Below are positions 45,990 to 55,758 of a DNA stretch of 64,000 nt, one piece after another. The notes under the pieces were generated by a model. The model saw nothing but the letters and a program-made list of their open reading frames with translations. It was not told the origin of the DNA and searched no databases. Each line of letters starts with the position of its first letter. The stretch's first letter is position 1. The stretch is taken from contig JAFWCB010000005.1 of the NCBI GenBank assembly GCA_017537025.1, positions 712,104-776,103 on the forward strand. Reading direction: 5' to 3'. The stretch is from Sediminibacterium sp. (GTDB taxonomy: Bacteria; Bacteroidota; Bacteroidia; Chitinophagales; Chitinophagaceae). Position numbers and translations under genes: made by a program.

Positions 45990-48080
45990 ATGTCTGTTAT
46001 TCAAAGTATTCGCGACCGTGGTGCCTGGATTATTTTCGGCATTATAGCATTAGCACTTATTGCCTTTATTTTACAGGATGGTTTAGGAAGGAAAGGCTCC
46101 AGAATGAGCACTAGTTCTGTTATTACCAAAGTGGATGGAAAAGTAATTGAAAGAGGCGCTTTTGAAGAAAAGCTAAAAATGGCTGAAGCCATGTATGCGC
46201 AGCAAGGGGCTACTCGTGATCAGCTTATAGGTTCTGTTTGGACCCAGGAAGTAGAATCGATCGTGCTCTCTAATGAATATGAGAAATTAGGGTTGGTTGT
46301 TTCTCCCAAAGAACTAAATGATATTCTTTTTGGAGAAAACTCTCCTTTTCGCCAGGAATTTACAGATCCTAAAACAGGGGAATTCAAAGTTGATGATGTA
46401 AAGCGAATAGTTGCTCAAATTAAAAAGAGTAAGAATGTTGAACAGAACAAAATGATCATAGAGGGGTACATTAATCCGGCTATTCAAAACGCTTTGAGAA
46501 CCAAATACCAGACTCTTTTAATCCAATCTGCGTATGTTCCGAAATGGCTTACAGAAAAGCAACAAGCCGATAATAATGCTATTGCTTCCATTTCTTATGT
46601 ATACTATCCGTACCAAGCCATTGCTGATAGTACCGCAAAAGTTACCGATAGTGAAATTGAAGCCTATGTGAAAAAGCATGCTTCAGCATTCAAAAAAACA
46701 GAAGAAACCAGATCTATATCTTTTGTAACGTTCAGTGCTGCACCCTCTTCGGCAGATTCAAGTGCTGTATTAAATCAATTAAAAACACTAAAGAAAGATT
46801 TTCAAGAAGCTGCCGATCCCGCTGCTTTTATTGCAAAAAACGGTTCTCAAATACCATATTATAACAGTTATTTCAGCAAGAACAAATTGCAAATGGCTTT
46901 AAAGGATTCTATCACGAAGCTTCCGGTAGGAAGCATTTTCGGGCCATATTTAGATGGAGGCAATTATGTGTATGCAAAGATGATTGGCATTAAACAGTGG
47001 CCCGATAGCGCCAAAGTGCGTCATATTTTAGTAGCTACTTCTAATCCACAAACCGGACAAGAAATAAAACCCGATTCCGTAGGTAAAAAACTAATAGATA
47101 GTATTGAAACGGCTGTTAAAGCCGGCGCCGATTTTGCAAGCTTGGCCACTAAATATTCAGATGATCCCGGAAGCAAGGCAAAAGGTGGTGTGATAGAATT
47201 TTTTCCGCAAGGACAAATGGTGGGAGCTTTTAATGATTATGCGTTCGATAAACCTGTTGGAAGTAAGGGAGTTGTGAAAACAGAATATGGTTATCATTAT
47301 ATAGAAGTACTCGGTCAAAAAAATATCAATCCGGCATATAAAGTAGCCTATTTGGCAAAACAAATTGTAGCAAGTAACGAAACGGATAATGCCGCAAGCA
47401 CCGCTGCAGCTAAGTTTGCCGCCGAAAGCAAGTCTGCAAAATCTTTCAATGAGAATGCAGCTAAGCAAAACAAACAAATTTTGGTTTCGGGTGAAATCAA
47501 AGCCAATGATTTTACGATTGCCAGTTTAGGCCAAAGCAGATCGCTGGTTCGTTGGGTGTATGAAGGGAAAGCGGGAGATGTTTCTGATCCTACCTCAATC
47601 AATGATATGTATGTTGTTGCGCTTATTACGGCTGTTAATAAAGCGGGTTTAATGGGAGTTAATGAAGCACGCCCTGTTGTAGAGGGAATTATTCGGAATG
47701 AGAAAAAGGCAAAACAAATTATCGATACTAAAATAAAGGGAAATAGTTTGGAAGAGATTGCTAAGAATGCAGGCTCTCCGGTTTTAAGAGCAGATAGTTT
47801 AAGCTTTGGGGCTTCTTTTATCGCTGGTGTCGGTAGTGAGCCAAAGGTAGTTGGGGCGGCGTTCAATAAAAGCATTGCTTCAAAAATTTCCCCGGCCATT
47901 GATGGCAACAGCGGTGTATTTGTTATAAAAACGGCATCAACCGGTGCTAAAGCCGATTTAGCCGGACCCGAAGCGGCCAAGCAAGGATTGTTGCAAAGCC
48001 GTAAAATGGGGGTATACCGTAGTTTAGAGGCATTACGCAAAGCAGCTACGATCAAAGATTACCGGTCTGATTTTTACTAA
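45990..48080 (+). CDS. PpiD/SurA-type peptidyl-prolyl isomerase
   Basis: From the ATG at 45990 (MSVIQSIRDRGAW) the protein has 696 residues. One N-terminal membrane helix (about 12-29) is followed by a SurA-N-like helical region and a parvulin domain at about 343-445 (VRHILVA, KYSDDPGSKAKGGVIEFF, GYHYIEVLGQ). It is probably an inner-membrane foldase facing the periplasm, helping outer-membrane proteins. A longer frame starts 174 bp upstream, but its extra residues are unlike the family and cover the -7 box. It stands alone with its own terminator. Confidence 0.92.
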   Translation: MSVIQSIRDRGAWIIFGIIALALIAFILQDGLGRKGSRMSTSSVITKVDGKVIERGAFEEKLKMAEAMYAQQGATRDQLIGSVWTQEVESIVLSNEYEKLGLVVSPKELNDILFGENSPFRQEFTDPKTGEFKVDDVKRIVAQIKKSKNVEQNKMIIEGYINPAIQNALRTKYQTLLIQSAYVPKWLTEKQQADNNAIASISYVYYPYQAIADSTAKVTDSEIEAYVKKHASAFKKTEETRSISFVTFSAAPSSADSSAVLNQLKTLKKDFQEAADPAAFIAKNGSQIPYYNSYFSKNKLQMALKDSITKLPVGSIFGPYLDGGNYVYAKMIGIKQWPDSAKVRHILVATSNPQTGQEIKPDSVGKKLIDSIETAVKAGADFASLATKYSDDPGSKAKGGVIEFFPQGQMVGAFNDYAFDKPVGSKGVVKTEYGYHYIEVLGQKNINPAYKVAYLAKQIVASNETDNAASTAAAKFAAESKSAKSFNENAAKQNKQILVSGEIKANDFTIASLGQSRSLVRWVYEGKAGDVSDPTSINDMYVVALITAVNKAGLMGVNEARPVVEGIIRNEKKAKQIIDTKIKGNSLEEIAKNAGSPVLRADSLSFGASFIAGVGSEPKVVGAAFNKSIASKISPAIDGNSGVFVIKTASTGAKADLAGPEAAKQGLLQSRKMGVYRSLEALRKAATIKDYRSDFY

Positions 48081-48101
48081 TAACAAAAGCTTAGATAAAT
48101 G

Positions 48102-48136
48102 AAAGCCCTTCCCTGAAACGGAGGGGCTTTGTTTTT
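48102..48136 (+). terminator. Rho-independent terminator after the PpiD-like gene
   Basis: AAAGCCC pairs with GGGCTTT around a partly paired TTCC/GGAG inner stem, followed by GTTTTT. It lies 21 bp past the stop codon. Confidence 0.75.
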
Positions 48137-48186
48137 CGGGTATCGAAACTATCTATTTATGGCTTTATTGTAATTTTACAAGTAAT

Positions 48187-48690
48187 ATGGAAGCGATCGT
48201 AAACAAAGTTGCCGAAAGCGGTATTCTTAGTGTTGATTTGGAAACCTTTCTTCCCAAAGAAAAAATAATGGTTTTTGATTTAAAAGACTATTTATTCATG
48301 GGGTTGATTTTAAAAGAGAAAGATTTTAGAGCCGCTTTGCAATCTATTGACTGGAATGCGTTTGCTGATGCCCACGTAACCATTACGTGTTCTGCCGATG
48401 CGGTAATACCTATGTGGGCCAATATGCTGGTGGCTTCTAATCTGCAGCCGGTTGCAGCTTCTATCCATTTTGGAACAGAAGAGCAACTGCGCAATAAACT
48501 ATTGTTAAATAACATTGAAAAGATCGACCCAGCTGAATTCGCAGATAAACGTGTGGTGGTAAAGGGATGTGGAGAAACGCCCATACCCGAAGAGGCCTAT
48601 GTTTCCATTACTAATAAATTAAGGGCGGTTGCCAAGAGCATTATGTATGGCGAGCCTTGTAGTACCGTACCTATTTTTAAGCGTAAGTAA
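48187..48690 (+). CDS. DUF2480 family protein
   Basis: The 167-residue cytoplasmic protein matches DUF2480: GILSVDLETFLP, FDLKDYLFMGLILKEKDFR, and VVVKGCGETPIPEEAYVSIT. A conserved lone Cys in KGCGE and another in GEPCSTVP could bind metal, but this is only a guess. The function of the family is unknown. It is followed 39 bp later by the small secreted protein gene. Confidence 0.88.
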   Translation: MEAIVNKVAESGILSVDLETFLPKEKIMVFDLKDYLFMGLILKEKDFRAALQSIDWNAFADAHVTITCSADAVIPMWANMLVASNLQPVAASIHFGTEEQLRNKLLLNNIEKIDPAEFADKRVVVKGCGETPIPEEAYVSITNKLRAVAKSIMYGEPCSTVPIFKRK

Positions 48691-48729
48691 GTTTGGTACT
48701 TGTTTTGTGGTATATTTAAAAAATATGTT

Positions 48730-49113
48730 ATGATACGATTTCTACTTATTGGCGCATGCTTGGTTTTGGCTTTGGGTAGTTTCGCTCAAACCCAAGAATT
48801 ATTACCAGATCAAAACCCTAATTATTTAATTAGTCAGCATAAGTACACCCAATTCCGCGACTCACTGTTGCAGTTTTCAAACACAACTATCGATCAATCT
48901 TATAAGGCCTACGATTGGTACCAGGCCCGGGAGGAAAGAAGAAATGCCCGAAGGAATGCGAGATGGCAGAGAAACTATACGAGCAACGGCTGGAATAACC
49001 GACCGAATTGGGGATATTATAACAATGGATGGGCCTATAATAATGGTTGGAATAGTTGGGGATGGAGGCCTTATATTGGTTTTAGAACCGGCAATTGGTA
49101 TTTCGGATTTTAG
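48730..49113 (+). CDS. Small secreted Trp/Asn/Tyr-rich protein
   Basis: From the ATG at 48730 the protein has 127 residues: a signal peptide (about 1-19, ending GSFAQ), a charged middle with EERRNARRNARWQRN, and an aromatic tail in which W, N, Y and G dominate (WGYYNNGWAYNNGWNSWGW), ending GNWYFGF. I recognise no domain. A longer frame begins 30 bp upstream, but its extra residues would precede and hide the signal peptide. Its place before an LpoB-like gene suggests a cell-envelope role, without direct evidence. Confidence 0.65.
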   Translation: MIRFLLIGACLVLALGSFAQTQELLPDQNPNYLISQHKYTQFRDSLLQFSNTTIDQSYKAYDWYQAREERRNARRNARWQRNYTSNGWNNRPNWGYYNNGWAYNNGWNSWGWRPYIGFRTGNWYFGF

Positions 49114-49137
49114 ATAGATAATAATAAATACATATTC

Positions 49138-49722
49138 ATGAAAACAATGCAGCGCATTTTTTGCTTTCTATTAATCTTGGTTTTTGTTTCCTGTGCTCAA
49201 CGTAAAGTAACCAGAATTGATCCTGCTGAGCAAATCGATATTAGCGGAAGTTGGAATGCTACAGATAGCAGATTAACAGCCGAAGAGATGACTCGGCAAA
49301 TTCTTAGTGAAAAATGGATATTGAATCATGTTAGTACAAAAGGGAAAAAGCCCGTTGTAATAGTTGGCTTAATCACCAATAAAAGTCACGAACATATTGA
49401 AGCCGAAACTTTTATGAATGATTTGGAAAAATCTTTTATTCAAAGTGATAAAGTAGGATTGGTACAAAGTGGTAAAAAGCGCGAAGAGTTGCGTGCTGAA
49501 AAAGCAGATCAGCAAACGAATGCCACGCAAAGCACGATCAAGAAATTTGGGATGGAAAGGGGCGCCGATTATATTTTGCAAGGCTCTATCAACTCTATTG
49601 TAGATGCTTTTAAAAAGAGGAAAACAGTTACTTATCAGGTTAATTTAGAATTAACCAATATAGAAACAAATGAAGTTGTATGGATAGGCGATAAAAAAAT
49701 CGCCAAATACGTGAAGAACTAA
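49138..49722 (+). CDS. lpoB: LpoB-like lipoprotein (penicillin-binding protein activator family)
   Basis: The 194-residue protein has a lipoprotein signal ending FVSC (Cys at about 19) and an LpoB/FlgO-type fold. Features are SGSWNATDSRLTAEEMTRQI, KKPVVIVGLITNKS, a long helix with AEKADQQTNATQSTIKKFG, GADYILQGSI, and VNLELTNIETNEVVW. LpoB activates a bifunctional peptidoglycan synthase in E. coli; the partner is not evident here. The next gene, a COG3014 lipoprotein, is a frequent neighbour of this family. Confidence 0.8.
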   Translation: MKTMQRIFCFLLILVFVSCAQRKVTRIDPAEQIDISGSWNATDSRLTAEEMTRQILSEKWILNHVSTKGKKPVVIVGLITNKSHEHIEAETFMNDLEKSFIQSDKVGLVQSGKKREELRAEKADQQTNATQSTIKKFGMERGADYILQGSINSIVDAFKKRKTVTYQVNLELTNIETNEVVWIGDKKIAKYVKN

Positions 49723-49758
49723 GTGAGTGGCATGCTATTTTTTTACGGAAAACAAAAA

Positions 49759-51168
49759 ATGAATGGTAGGGCAGGAGTGGTATTACTACTCTTGCCTTTT
49801 TTATTTTCCTGTGCTACTTATAATAATAAACTAGCTTCTTATTATAGTCATATTGGCTCGGGTAACTACATAAAAGCGCAAAGCGATTTAGCGAGTAATA
49901 GTTTTATCCAACAACCCCGCAATAAACTCATATACTATATGGAGCAAGGAAAGCTTTGTCATTTATTGGGTTTATACGACAGCAGTAATCATTTCTTTAA
50001 TTTGGCGGATGCTTTTATAGAAACTAAAAGAAAAAGCGCCGGAGATGTAGTTACGGGAGGGCTCCTCAATCCGATGACGCAAAGCTATATGGGAGAAGAC
50101 TTTGAGCGCTTTATGATACATTATTATAAAGCGCTTAATTATTTGTATTTACATGAGCCCGATGGAGCAAGGGTAGAAGCCAGAAGAATAACGCTTAGTA
50201 ATAATGCGCTGGAAGATAAAACCCGAAGTAAAAATAAGTACCAGGAAGATGCTTTTTCTTTAATTGTTCAGGGATTGATATATGAGTTGAATGGCGAGCC
50301 TAATAATGCATTTATATCGTATCGAAATGCAGTAGATCTTTTTCTGGGTAATGAATCAAAATCGTATTATGGAGTTACATTACCAACCTCGTTGGTTAAG
50401 GATATGTATAATACTGCTGCGGCAGTAGGCTTTACGGATCAGATCAATTTATATGAAAGGAAAACGGGCATTAAGTATGAAAAAAGCGAAGCCGCCGAAG
50501 GCGGCGAGCTGGTGATTTTTTTAGAGAAAGGTATGGCACCGGTAAAAATGGACCAACGTTTTACACTTACGAATTCGGGTGGCAATACATTTTTCTTCAA
50601 CGGGCCCTATGGCGGGATTAATATACCATTCGATTATGGTTATGCCGGCTGGAATCAACCACGACCGCTACATGAGTTCAGGGTTATAACGGTTGCTATT
50701 CCCGTTTACAATGTAACACCCATTCCTTTTGTTCCTGCACAAGTTACAGTTGGTAATCTAAATTATACCGCCGAAAGAGTTCATAATATTAATGAATTAG
50801 CGGCGGCTGTGTTAAGCGAAAGGATGTTGAAAGAAGTATCTGCAGCACTGGTTCGAGCGATTGTTAAAAAAACAACTGAAGTAGCTGCAGCAGAAGCAGC
50901 CAAAGCCGCTGCAAAAAATGATAAGAAAAAGGAATCTGGTGAAGCGGCCGGATTGGCCGCGGGGCTTCTAGTGAATATGATCAATACCGCTACAGAAAAA
51001 GCCGATACGCGTAATTGGCAGTCGTTACCAGGAACAATACAATATGTGCGAGTGCCGTTACAAAAAGGAGAAAATCAAATTACCATCAACGCTATGGGGA
51101 AACAAAAGAAAATTACCGTTACCGGTAGCGGGAGATTACAATTATATAACTGGTGCCTCTTGCGGTAA
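49759..51168 (+). CDS. COG3014-type lipoprotein
   Basis: From the ATG at 49759 the protein has 469 residues: a lipoprotein signal ending FLFSC, a helical TPR-like region (about 25-220), a beta-rich part (about 240-350) and an Ala/Lys-rich stretch with EVAAAEAAKAAAKNDKKK. A GTG at 49723 directly after the LpoB-like stop would extend it by 12 residues, but the lipoprotein signal favours 49759. Function is unknown; pairing with LpoB-like proteins suggests envelope assembly. Its 3' end overlaps the convergent hydroxylase gene by 27 bp. Confidence 0.8.
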   Translation: MNGRAGVVLLLLPFLFSCATYNNKLASYYSHIGSGNYIKAQSDLASNSFIQQPRNKLIYYMEQGKLCHLLGLYDSSNHFFNLADAFIETKRKSAGDVVTGGLLNPMTQSYMGEDFERFMIHYYKALNYLYLHEPDGARVEARRITLSNNALEDKTRSKNKYQEDAFSLIVQGLIYELNGEPNNAFISYRNAVDLFLGNESKSYYGVTLPTSLVKDMYNTAAAVGFTDQINLYERKTGIKYEKSEAAEGGELVIFLEKGMAPVKMDQRFTLTNSGGNTFFFNGPYGGINIPFDYGYAGWNQPRPLHEFRVITVAIPVYNVTPIPFVPAQVTVGNLNYTAERVHNINELAAAVLSERMLKEVSAALVRAIVKKTTEVAAAEAAKAAAKNDKKKESGEAAGLAAGLLVNMINTATEKADTRNWQSLPGTIQYVRVPLQKGENQITINAMGKQKKITVTGSGRLQLYNWCLLR

Positions 51169-51930
51169 GTGTTGCGTTCTTGTTGTAGCGTCTTCAAACC
51201 GTGCATCATAATCACTTCGAATGGTTCCAAAAACACGATCCCATATAAGGGTGTACAAACCGTAATTTCCTTTAAAATATTGATGATGTTGATTATGATT
51301 AGTAGAAGTGTTTACATACTTGCCTATCCATGTTTTATTAAACCCATTCGGATATAACTCGTACCCTAAATGCCCATAAATATTATAAATAATGGAGAAT
51401 AAGAAGAAGATCAATAAATGAGAAATATGAATAGGAATCGTGAAATAAAAAATTACCGTGATTCCCACTTCCACAACAGCCTCTAAAGGATGAAAAGCAT
51501 AAGCTGCCCAGGGAGAGGGATTTGTAGAATGGTGGTGCACAAGATGTACATATTTGAAAATACGTTTATTGTGCATAATGCGATGTGAAACATAAAAATA
51601 CAAATCGTGCATAATGAACATTACGGGAAACAACGCAAAATAATAAACCCAACCTCGGTCGCTTATATGCTCATAGCGCGTTGTATGCTCATAAATGCCA
51701 GGCCAGTTTAACAATACAATTACTGCACTGAAAATAAACATGGTTATAACAGAATAACCAATCTCTCTTAAATAGTCGTTATTCTTTGGGAACTTGTGTT
51801 GAATTTTTTTATAAGCCAATTGTTTTCTAAACAATACATAGAATATTAAAAAAGCGGCTAATGCAATTAAAAAATAGCGAGAGCCAATATTTCTGTATGC
51901 AAAGAATATTTTTTGCCAAAGCTGGTTCAT
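51142..51930 (-). CDS. Sterol desaturase / fatty acid hydroxylase family membrane enzyme, second copy
   Basis: The 262-residue protein has about four hydrophobic segments and the di-iron His clusters HRIMH, HLVHHHS and HNQHHQY, with LIWDRVFGTI near the end. It belongs to the same superfamily as the protein at 5275-6093 but is not closely similar. It is 10 bp downstream of polA on the same strand, which is likely a chance pairing. The lipid substrate is unknown. Confidence 0.85.
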   Translation of the reverse strand: MNQLWQKIFFAYRNIGSRYFLIALAAFLIFYVLFRKQLAYKKIQHKFPKNNDYLREIGYSVITMFIFSAVIVLLNWPGIYEHTTRYEHISDRGWVYYFALFPVMFIMHDLYFYVSHRIMHNKRIFKYVHLVHHHSTNPSPWAAYAFHPLEAVVEVGITVIFYFTIPIHISHLLIFFLFSIIYNIYGHLGYELYPNGFNKTWIGKYVNTSTNHNQHHQYFKGNYGLYTLIWDRVFGTIRSDYDARFEDATTRTQHLPQEAPVI

Positions 51931-51940
51931 ACATTTTTAT

Positions 51941-54769
51941 TTAGTGTGCTTCTAACCAATTTAATCCGCTTCCTACTTCTGCCTCAACAGGAACATTATT
52001 TGGCAGGGGCAACGCTTCAACCATACAATTTACAATCAGTTTTTTTAACGCTTCTGCTTCACCTTCCACTGCATCAAAAACCAATTCATCGTGTACTTGT
52101 AAAATCATTTTAGATTCCCATTTGCCGGCGCTCATTTCTCTATGTATCCGAATCATTGCCATTTTAATCATATCTGCCGCAGTTCCTTGAATAGGTGAGT
52201 TAATGGCATTTCTTTCGGCATAACCCCGCACCGTAAAGTTACTACTATTTATATCTCTGAGCCAACGCTTTCGCCCCATTAGTGTTTGTACATATTCATG
52301 CTCTTTGGCAAAATTTATTTGTTCATCCATATAGCGTTGAATATTCGGAAACTCTTTTTTATAGTTATCGATAATTTCCTTGGCTTCCGTTCTGCTAATA
52401 CCCAGGTTATCTGCAAGCCCGAAAGCGCCCTGTCCGTATATAATGCCGAAGTTTACACTCTTAGCTTTATACCTCATTTCTTTGGTTACTGCTGTTTCAG
52501 GAACACCGTATACTTTGGCCGCTGTAGCGGTATGAATATCTTTTCTTTGTTGAAAAGCATCGCACATATTCGGATCGCCGCTAATGGCCGCCACGATGCG
52601 TAACTCAATTTGTGAATAATCGGCACTTAGTAACACCCGGCCGGCCCCTCGAGGAACAAAAGCCTTTCTTATTTCTCTTCCTCTTGCTGTACGTATGGGT
52701 ATATTTTGCAGGTTGGGATTATTACTGCTCAGCCTCCCCGTAACCGCCACAGCTTGCGCATAGCTGGTATGTACTCTTCCCGTTTTCGGATTAATCATTA
52801 ATGGCAGCGCATCCACATAAGTAGATTTTAGTTTTGTTAACTCTCTAAAACCTAAAATATCATCTACAATGGGGTGTTGATTGGCGAGCTTTAACAGCAC
52901 ATCTTCACCAGTAGCGTATTGCCCTGTTTTTGTTTTTTTTGCTTTCGGGTCGAGCTTCAGTTTTTCGAATAGCACTTCACCCAGTTGCTTTGGCGATGCT
53001 AAATTAAACCTCACCCCCGCCGCTTCATATACTTTCCGTTCGCACTCATTGGCTTCTTTTTCTAATTCCTTACTATAGTCGTTCAAAAAACTTTCATCAA
53101 TTTTAACACCCTCAAATTCCATATCGGTAAGTACCCGAACCAACGGGTTTTCAACTTCCGTAAATACTTTTTCAACCTCTTTCTTTTTTAATAATGGCTC
53201 GAATACCTTTTTTAATTGAAGGGTAATATCTGCATCTTCTGCTGCGTATTCTTTTATTTTTTCTATTTCTACATCACGCATACTACCCTGATTTTTTCCC
53301 TTCTTTCCAATCAAGGTTTCTATAGACACGGGCGCATAACCTAAATATTGAGCACTCAGCAAATCCATACTGCGCCTGCCTTCCGGCTCAATCACATAAT
53401 GTGCCAACATAGTATCGAAAAGAGAACCTTTGGGTTCAATACCATACCATTTTAGTACCAGCAGATCGTATTTGATATTTTGTCCGACCCAAGTAATTTT
53501 CGGATTATCAAATAAGGGGATCAATAGCTGTAGTTGTTTTTTTGCTTGATCCTGATTAGCTGTAAAGGGAATATAATACCCGGTTCCTTCTTTTGCAGAA
53601 AAGCTTAGCCCAACGATTTCTACATTATTAGCATCGGTACCTGTTGTTTCGGTATCAAAACAAATTTCAGCTTCTTCCGACAAGGTTTTAACTAATTGTA
53701 GAATGGCGTCTTCGCCGATAATAGTTTCGTATTGATGAGGGGTATTCTCAATATTTTTCTCTGCAATGATACCGCTAGATCTTTCTTCTTCATTATCTTC
53801 CACTACTTGTTTTTTAGGAGCCGATTTCTCCTCTACTGCATTCCCAAATAAATCTGTTTGAACCCCTTCCGGTGCCGACTGAAAAGCATTATAGGTTTCT
53901 CCTAAAATGCGCTTACCCAGTGTTTTAAATTCCAGTTGTGTAAATACTTCGGTGAGCTCTTGTGTATTCCATTCTTTCAGTTTATAATCCTCTTCATGAA
54001 ATTCTACCGGAACGTCGGTAATAATAGTAGCGAGCTTTTTACTCATAATAGCCAGCTCTTTACCGTTTCTTATTTTTTCTCCTAATGCCCCTTTAATATT
54101 ATCTGCATTTGCTAAAACACCCTCCAGCGTATCATATTCCTTCAATAGTTTAGCCGCTGTTTTTTCACCCACACCCGGTATGCCGGGAATATTATCAACA
54201 GCGTCGCCCATTAACCCCAGTATGTCAATCACTTGATCCACCCGCTGAATATCCCATTTAGCACACACTTTTTCAGCAGTTAAAATTTCTTCGGGGTTTC
54301 CTTGAAAGGGGGGCTTATAGATATATACATTTGGTTTGATCAATAATTGACCATAATCTTTATCGGGTGTAACCATATATACCTCGTAGCCCGCAGCAGA
54401 CGCTTGCCAAGCCAGGGTACCAATAATATCGTCTGCCTCGTAACCATCTACTTCTACTACCGGAATATTAAACCCACGTATAATGCGTTGGATATCGGGG
54501 AGCGAAGCCAAAAGATCTTCCGGAGCTTCCTGTCTGTTTGCTTTATAGTCTGTGAAGTCGGTATGCCTTTCAGTGGGTGCATGCGTATCAAAACAAACGG
54601 CCAGATGTGTTGGCTTTTCTTTATTGATTAAATCGAATAAAGTGTTTGTAAAACCAAATTGTGCATTTGTGTTTATACCTGTAGAAGTAATTCTTGGGTT
54701 GCGAATTAATGCATAGTAAGCCCGGTAAATGAGTGCTAATGCGTCGAGTAGAAAAAGCTTTTTAGCCAT
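51941..54769 (-). CDS. polA: DNA polymerase I
   Basis: The 942-residue protein has all three domains. The 5'-3' exonuclease (about 1-290) shows LLDALALIYRAYYA and PGIPGVGEKTA. The 3'-5' exonuclease (about 350-540) retains FDTETTG and a YAAEDADIT block, so proofreading residues appear intact. The polymerase shows SADYSQIELR, YKAKSVNFGIIYGQ and LQVHDELVFD. It fills gaps in repair and removes RNA primers. The Glu-rich linker (about 300-345) is longer than usual. Confidence 0.98.
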   Translation of the reverse strand: MAKKLFLLDALALIYRAYYALIRNPRITSTGINTNAQFGFTNTLFDLINKEKPTHLAVCFDTHAPTERHTDFTDYKANRQEAPEDLLASLPDIQRIIRGFNIPVVEVDGYEADDIIGTLAWQASAAGYEVYMVTPDKDYGQLLIKPNVYIYKPPFQGNPEEILTAEKVCAKWDIQRVDQVIDILGLMGDAVDNIPGIPGVGEKTAAKLLKEYDTLEGVLANADNIKGALGEKIRNGKELAIMSKKLATIITDVPVEFHEEDYKLKEWNTQELTEVFTQLEFKTLGKRILGETYNAFQSAPEGVQTDLFGNAVEEKSAPKKQVVEDNEEERSSGIIAEKNIENTPHQYETIIGEDAILQLVKTLSEEAEICFDTETTGTDANNVEIVGLSFSAKEGTGYYIPFTANQDQAKKQLQLLIPLFDNPKITWVGQNIKYDLLVLKWYGIEPKGSLFDTMLAHYVIEPEGRRSMDLLSAQYLGYAPVSIETLIGKKGKNQGSMRDVEIEKIKEYAAEDADITLQLKKVFEPLLKKKEVEKVFTEVENPLVRVLTDMEFEGVKIDESFLNDYSKELEKEANECERKVYEAAGVRFNLASPKQLGEVLFEKLKLDPKAKKTKTGQYATGEDVLLKLANQHPIVDDILGFRELTKLKSTYVDALPLMINPKTGRVHTSYAQAVAVTGRLSSNNPNLQNIPIRTARGREIRKAFVPRGAGRVLLSADYSQIELRIVAAISGDPNMCDAFQQRKDIHTATAAKVYGVPETAVTKEMRYKAKSVNFGIIYGQGAFGLADNLGISRTEAKEIIDNYKKEFPNIQRYMDEQINFAKEHEYVQTLMGRKRWLRDINSSNFTVRGYAERNAINSPIQGTAADMIKMAMIRIHREMSAGKWESKMILQVHDELVFDAVEGEAEALKKLIVNCMVEALPLPNNVPVEAEVGSGLNWLEAH

Positions 54770-54795
54770 TGGGCTAAGGTAATAAATGCCGCGAC

Positions 54796-55713
54796 TTAAA
54801 ACTTATAAAAAACACCAACTTCCACATAAAATTTATTGCTTATTTGTTCTGTTTCATAACTCACAACTCCCGGGCCGGTTGCTCCGGATACCTTTGTTGT
54901 TGTTTTATAGGTAGTTGGGCTATACGGCAAGGCAAATGTTGGTGTGATTGTAAAGCTCCATTTGCTTGTTTCGTATTGCAGCGGGCTGGAGAATTCTACC
55001 ACCTGTAGTTTTAAAGTAGAGGGGTTTAATGATTCAACAGTGGTTATTATAGAAGAAGATGGCGTTCGACCACTCTTCTTTGTTTTTCCACTTACATATT
55101 GTTCATGATAGTTTTGAGAGCCGATAATACAATTAACACCGGGTAAAATACTCCAGTTTCCACCTTCCCCTTCAATATATATTGGGGCAGAAAACCCGCC
55201 ATTAAAAAACATATCGGGATTACCGGTTGTAAAAACCATATTAGGGCCGGCCTGTAAGCTAATAGGGCCGACCGTATAACTCAGTGTTACACTGGCACTA
55301 CCCTTGATGCCCGACTGAACATTCACACTCTCTTTATTATAAAAATCCCGCGCAGCATAAACAGAAATATCAAAATTTTTGAATAAGGTTTTATCATAAC
55401 CCGCCTCTAAAGAAAAGAAATCAAACCGATTAGCTACAGCGTTTTTTAAGTAGCCGGCAGAAGTATTGATATAAAACCCTGATGAGCTAAAATAGCCGAT
55501 AGAGGGAATGATATATGGCACTATCATGGAATCGGCTCTTCCGTTATAAACATTATTCGACAAATAGTTTATCCCGGCTTTGAAATAACTTTTTTTAGTT
55601 TCAGTTACCTCCTTTTTGGCAGAAGCACTAGTATCTTGAATCTGGGCCCATAACCTGCCGGATACTAAGAGGAATAAAATAAATAAAAACGATGCGGTAA
55701 AGATATTTTTCAA
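54796..55713 (-). CDS. Predicted outer-membrane beta-barrel protein of unknown function
   Basis: The 305-residue protein has a signal peptide (about 1-23, ending LWAQ), then many alternating aromatic strands (YFKAGINYLSNNVYNG, FYINTSAGYL) and a closing strand VEVGVFYKF with a terminal Phe, typical of outer-membrane barrels. I recognise no family. It lies 26 bp ahead of polA and 45 bp downstream of the DUF5916 gene, with which it may be cotranscribed. Confidence 0.7.
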   Translation of the reverse strand: MKNIFTASFLFILFLLVSGRLWAQIQDTSASAKKEVTETKKSYFKAGINYLSNNVYNGRADSMIVPYIIPSIGYFSSSGFYINTSAGYLKNAVANRFDFFSLEAGYDKTLFKNFDISVYAARDFYNKESVNVQSGIKGSASVTLSYTVGPISLQAGPNMVFTTGNPDMFFNGGFSAPIYIEGEGGNWSILPGVNCIIGSQNYHEQYVSGKTKKSGRTPSSSIITTVESLNPSTLKLQVVEFSSPLQYETSKWSFTITPTFALPYSPTTYKTTTKVSGATGPGVVSYETEQISNKFYVEVGVFYKF

Positions 55714-55758
55714 GGGTAGCTTTTATTTACCCAAATAGACAAACAAATTTTCAATTAG

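Noticed and set aside
47348-48055. A 235-codon antisense frame inside the PpiD-like gene
   Set aside because: It lies fully opposite a well-supported gene and has low-complexity Ala/Leu/Ser composition.
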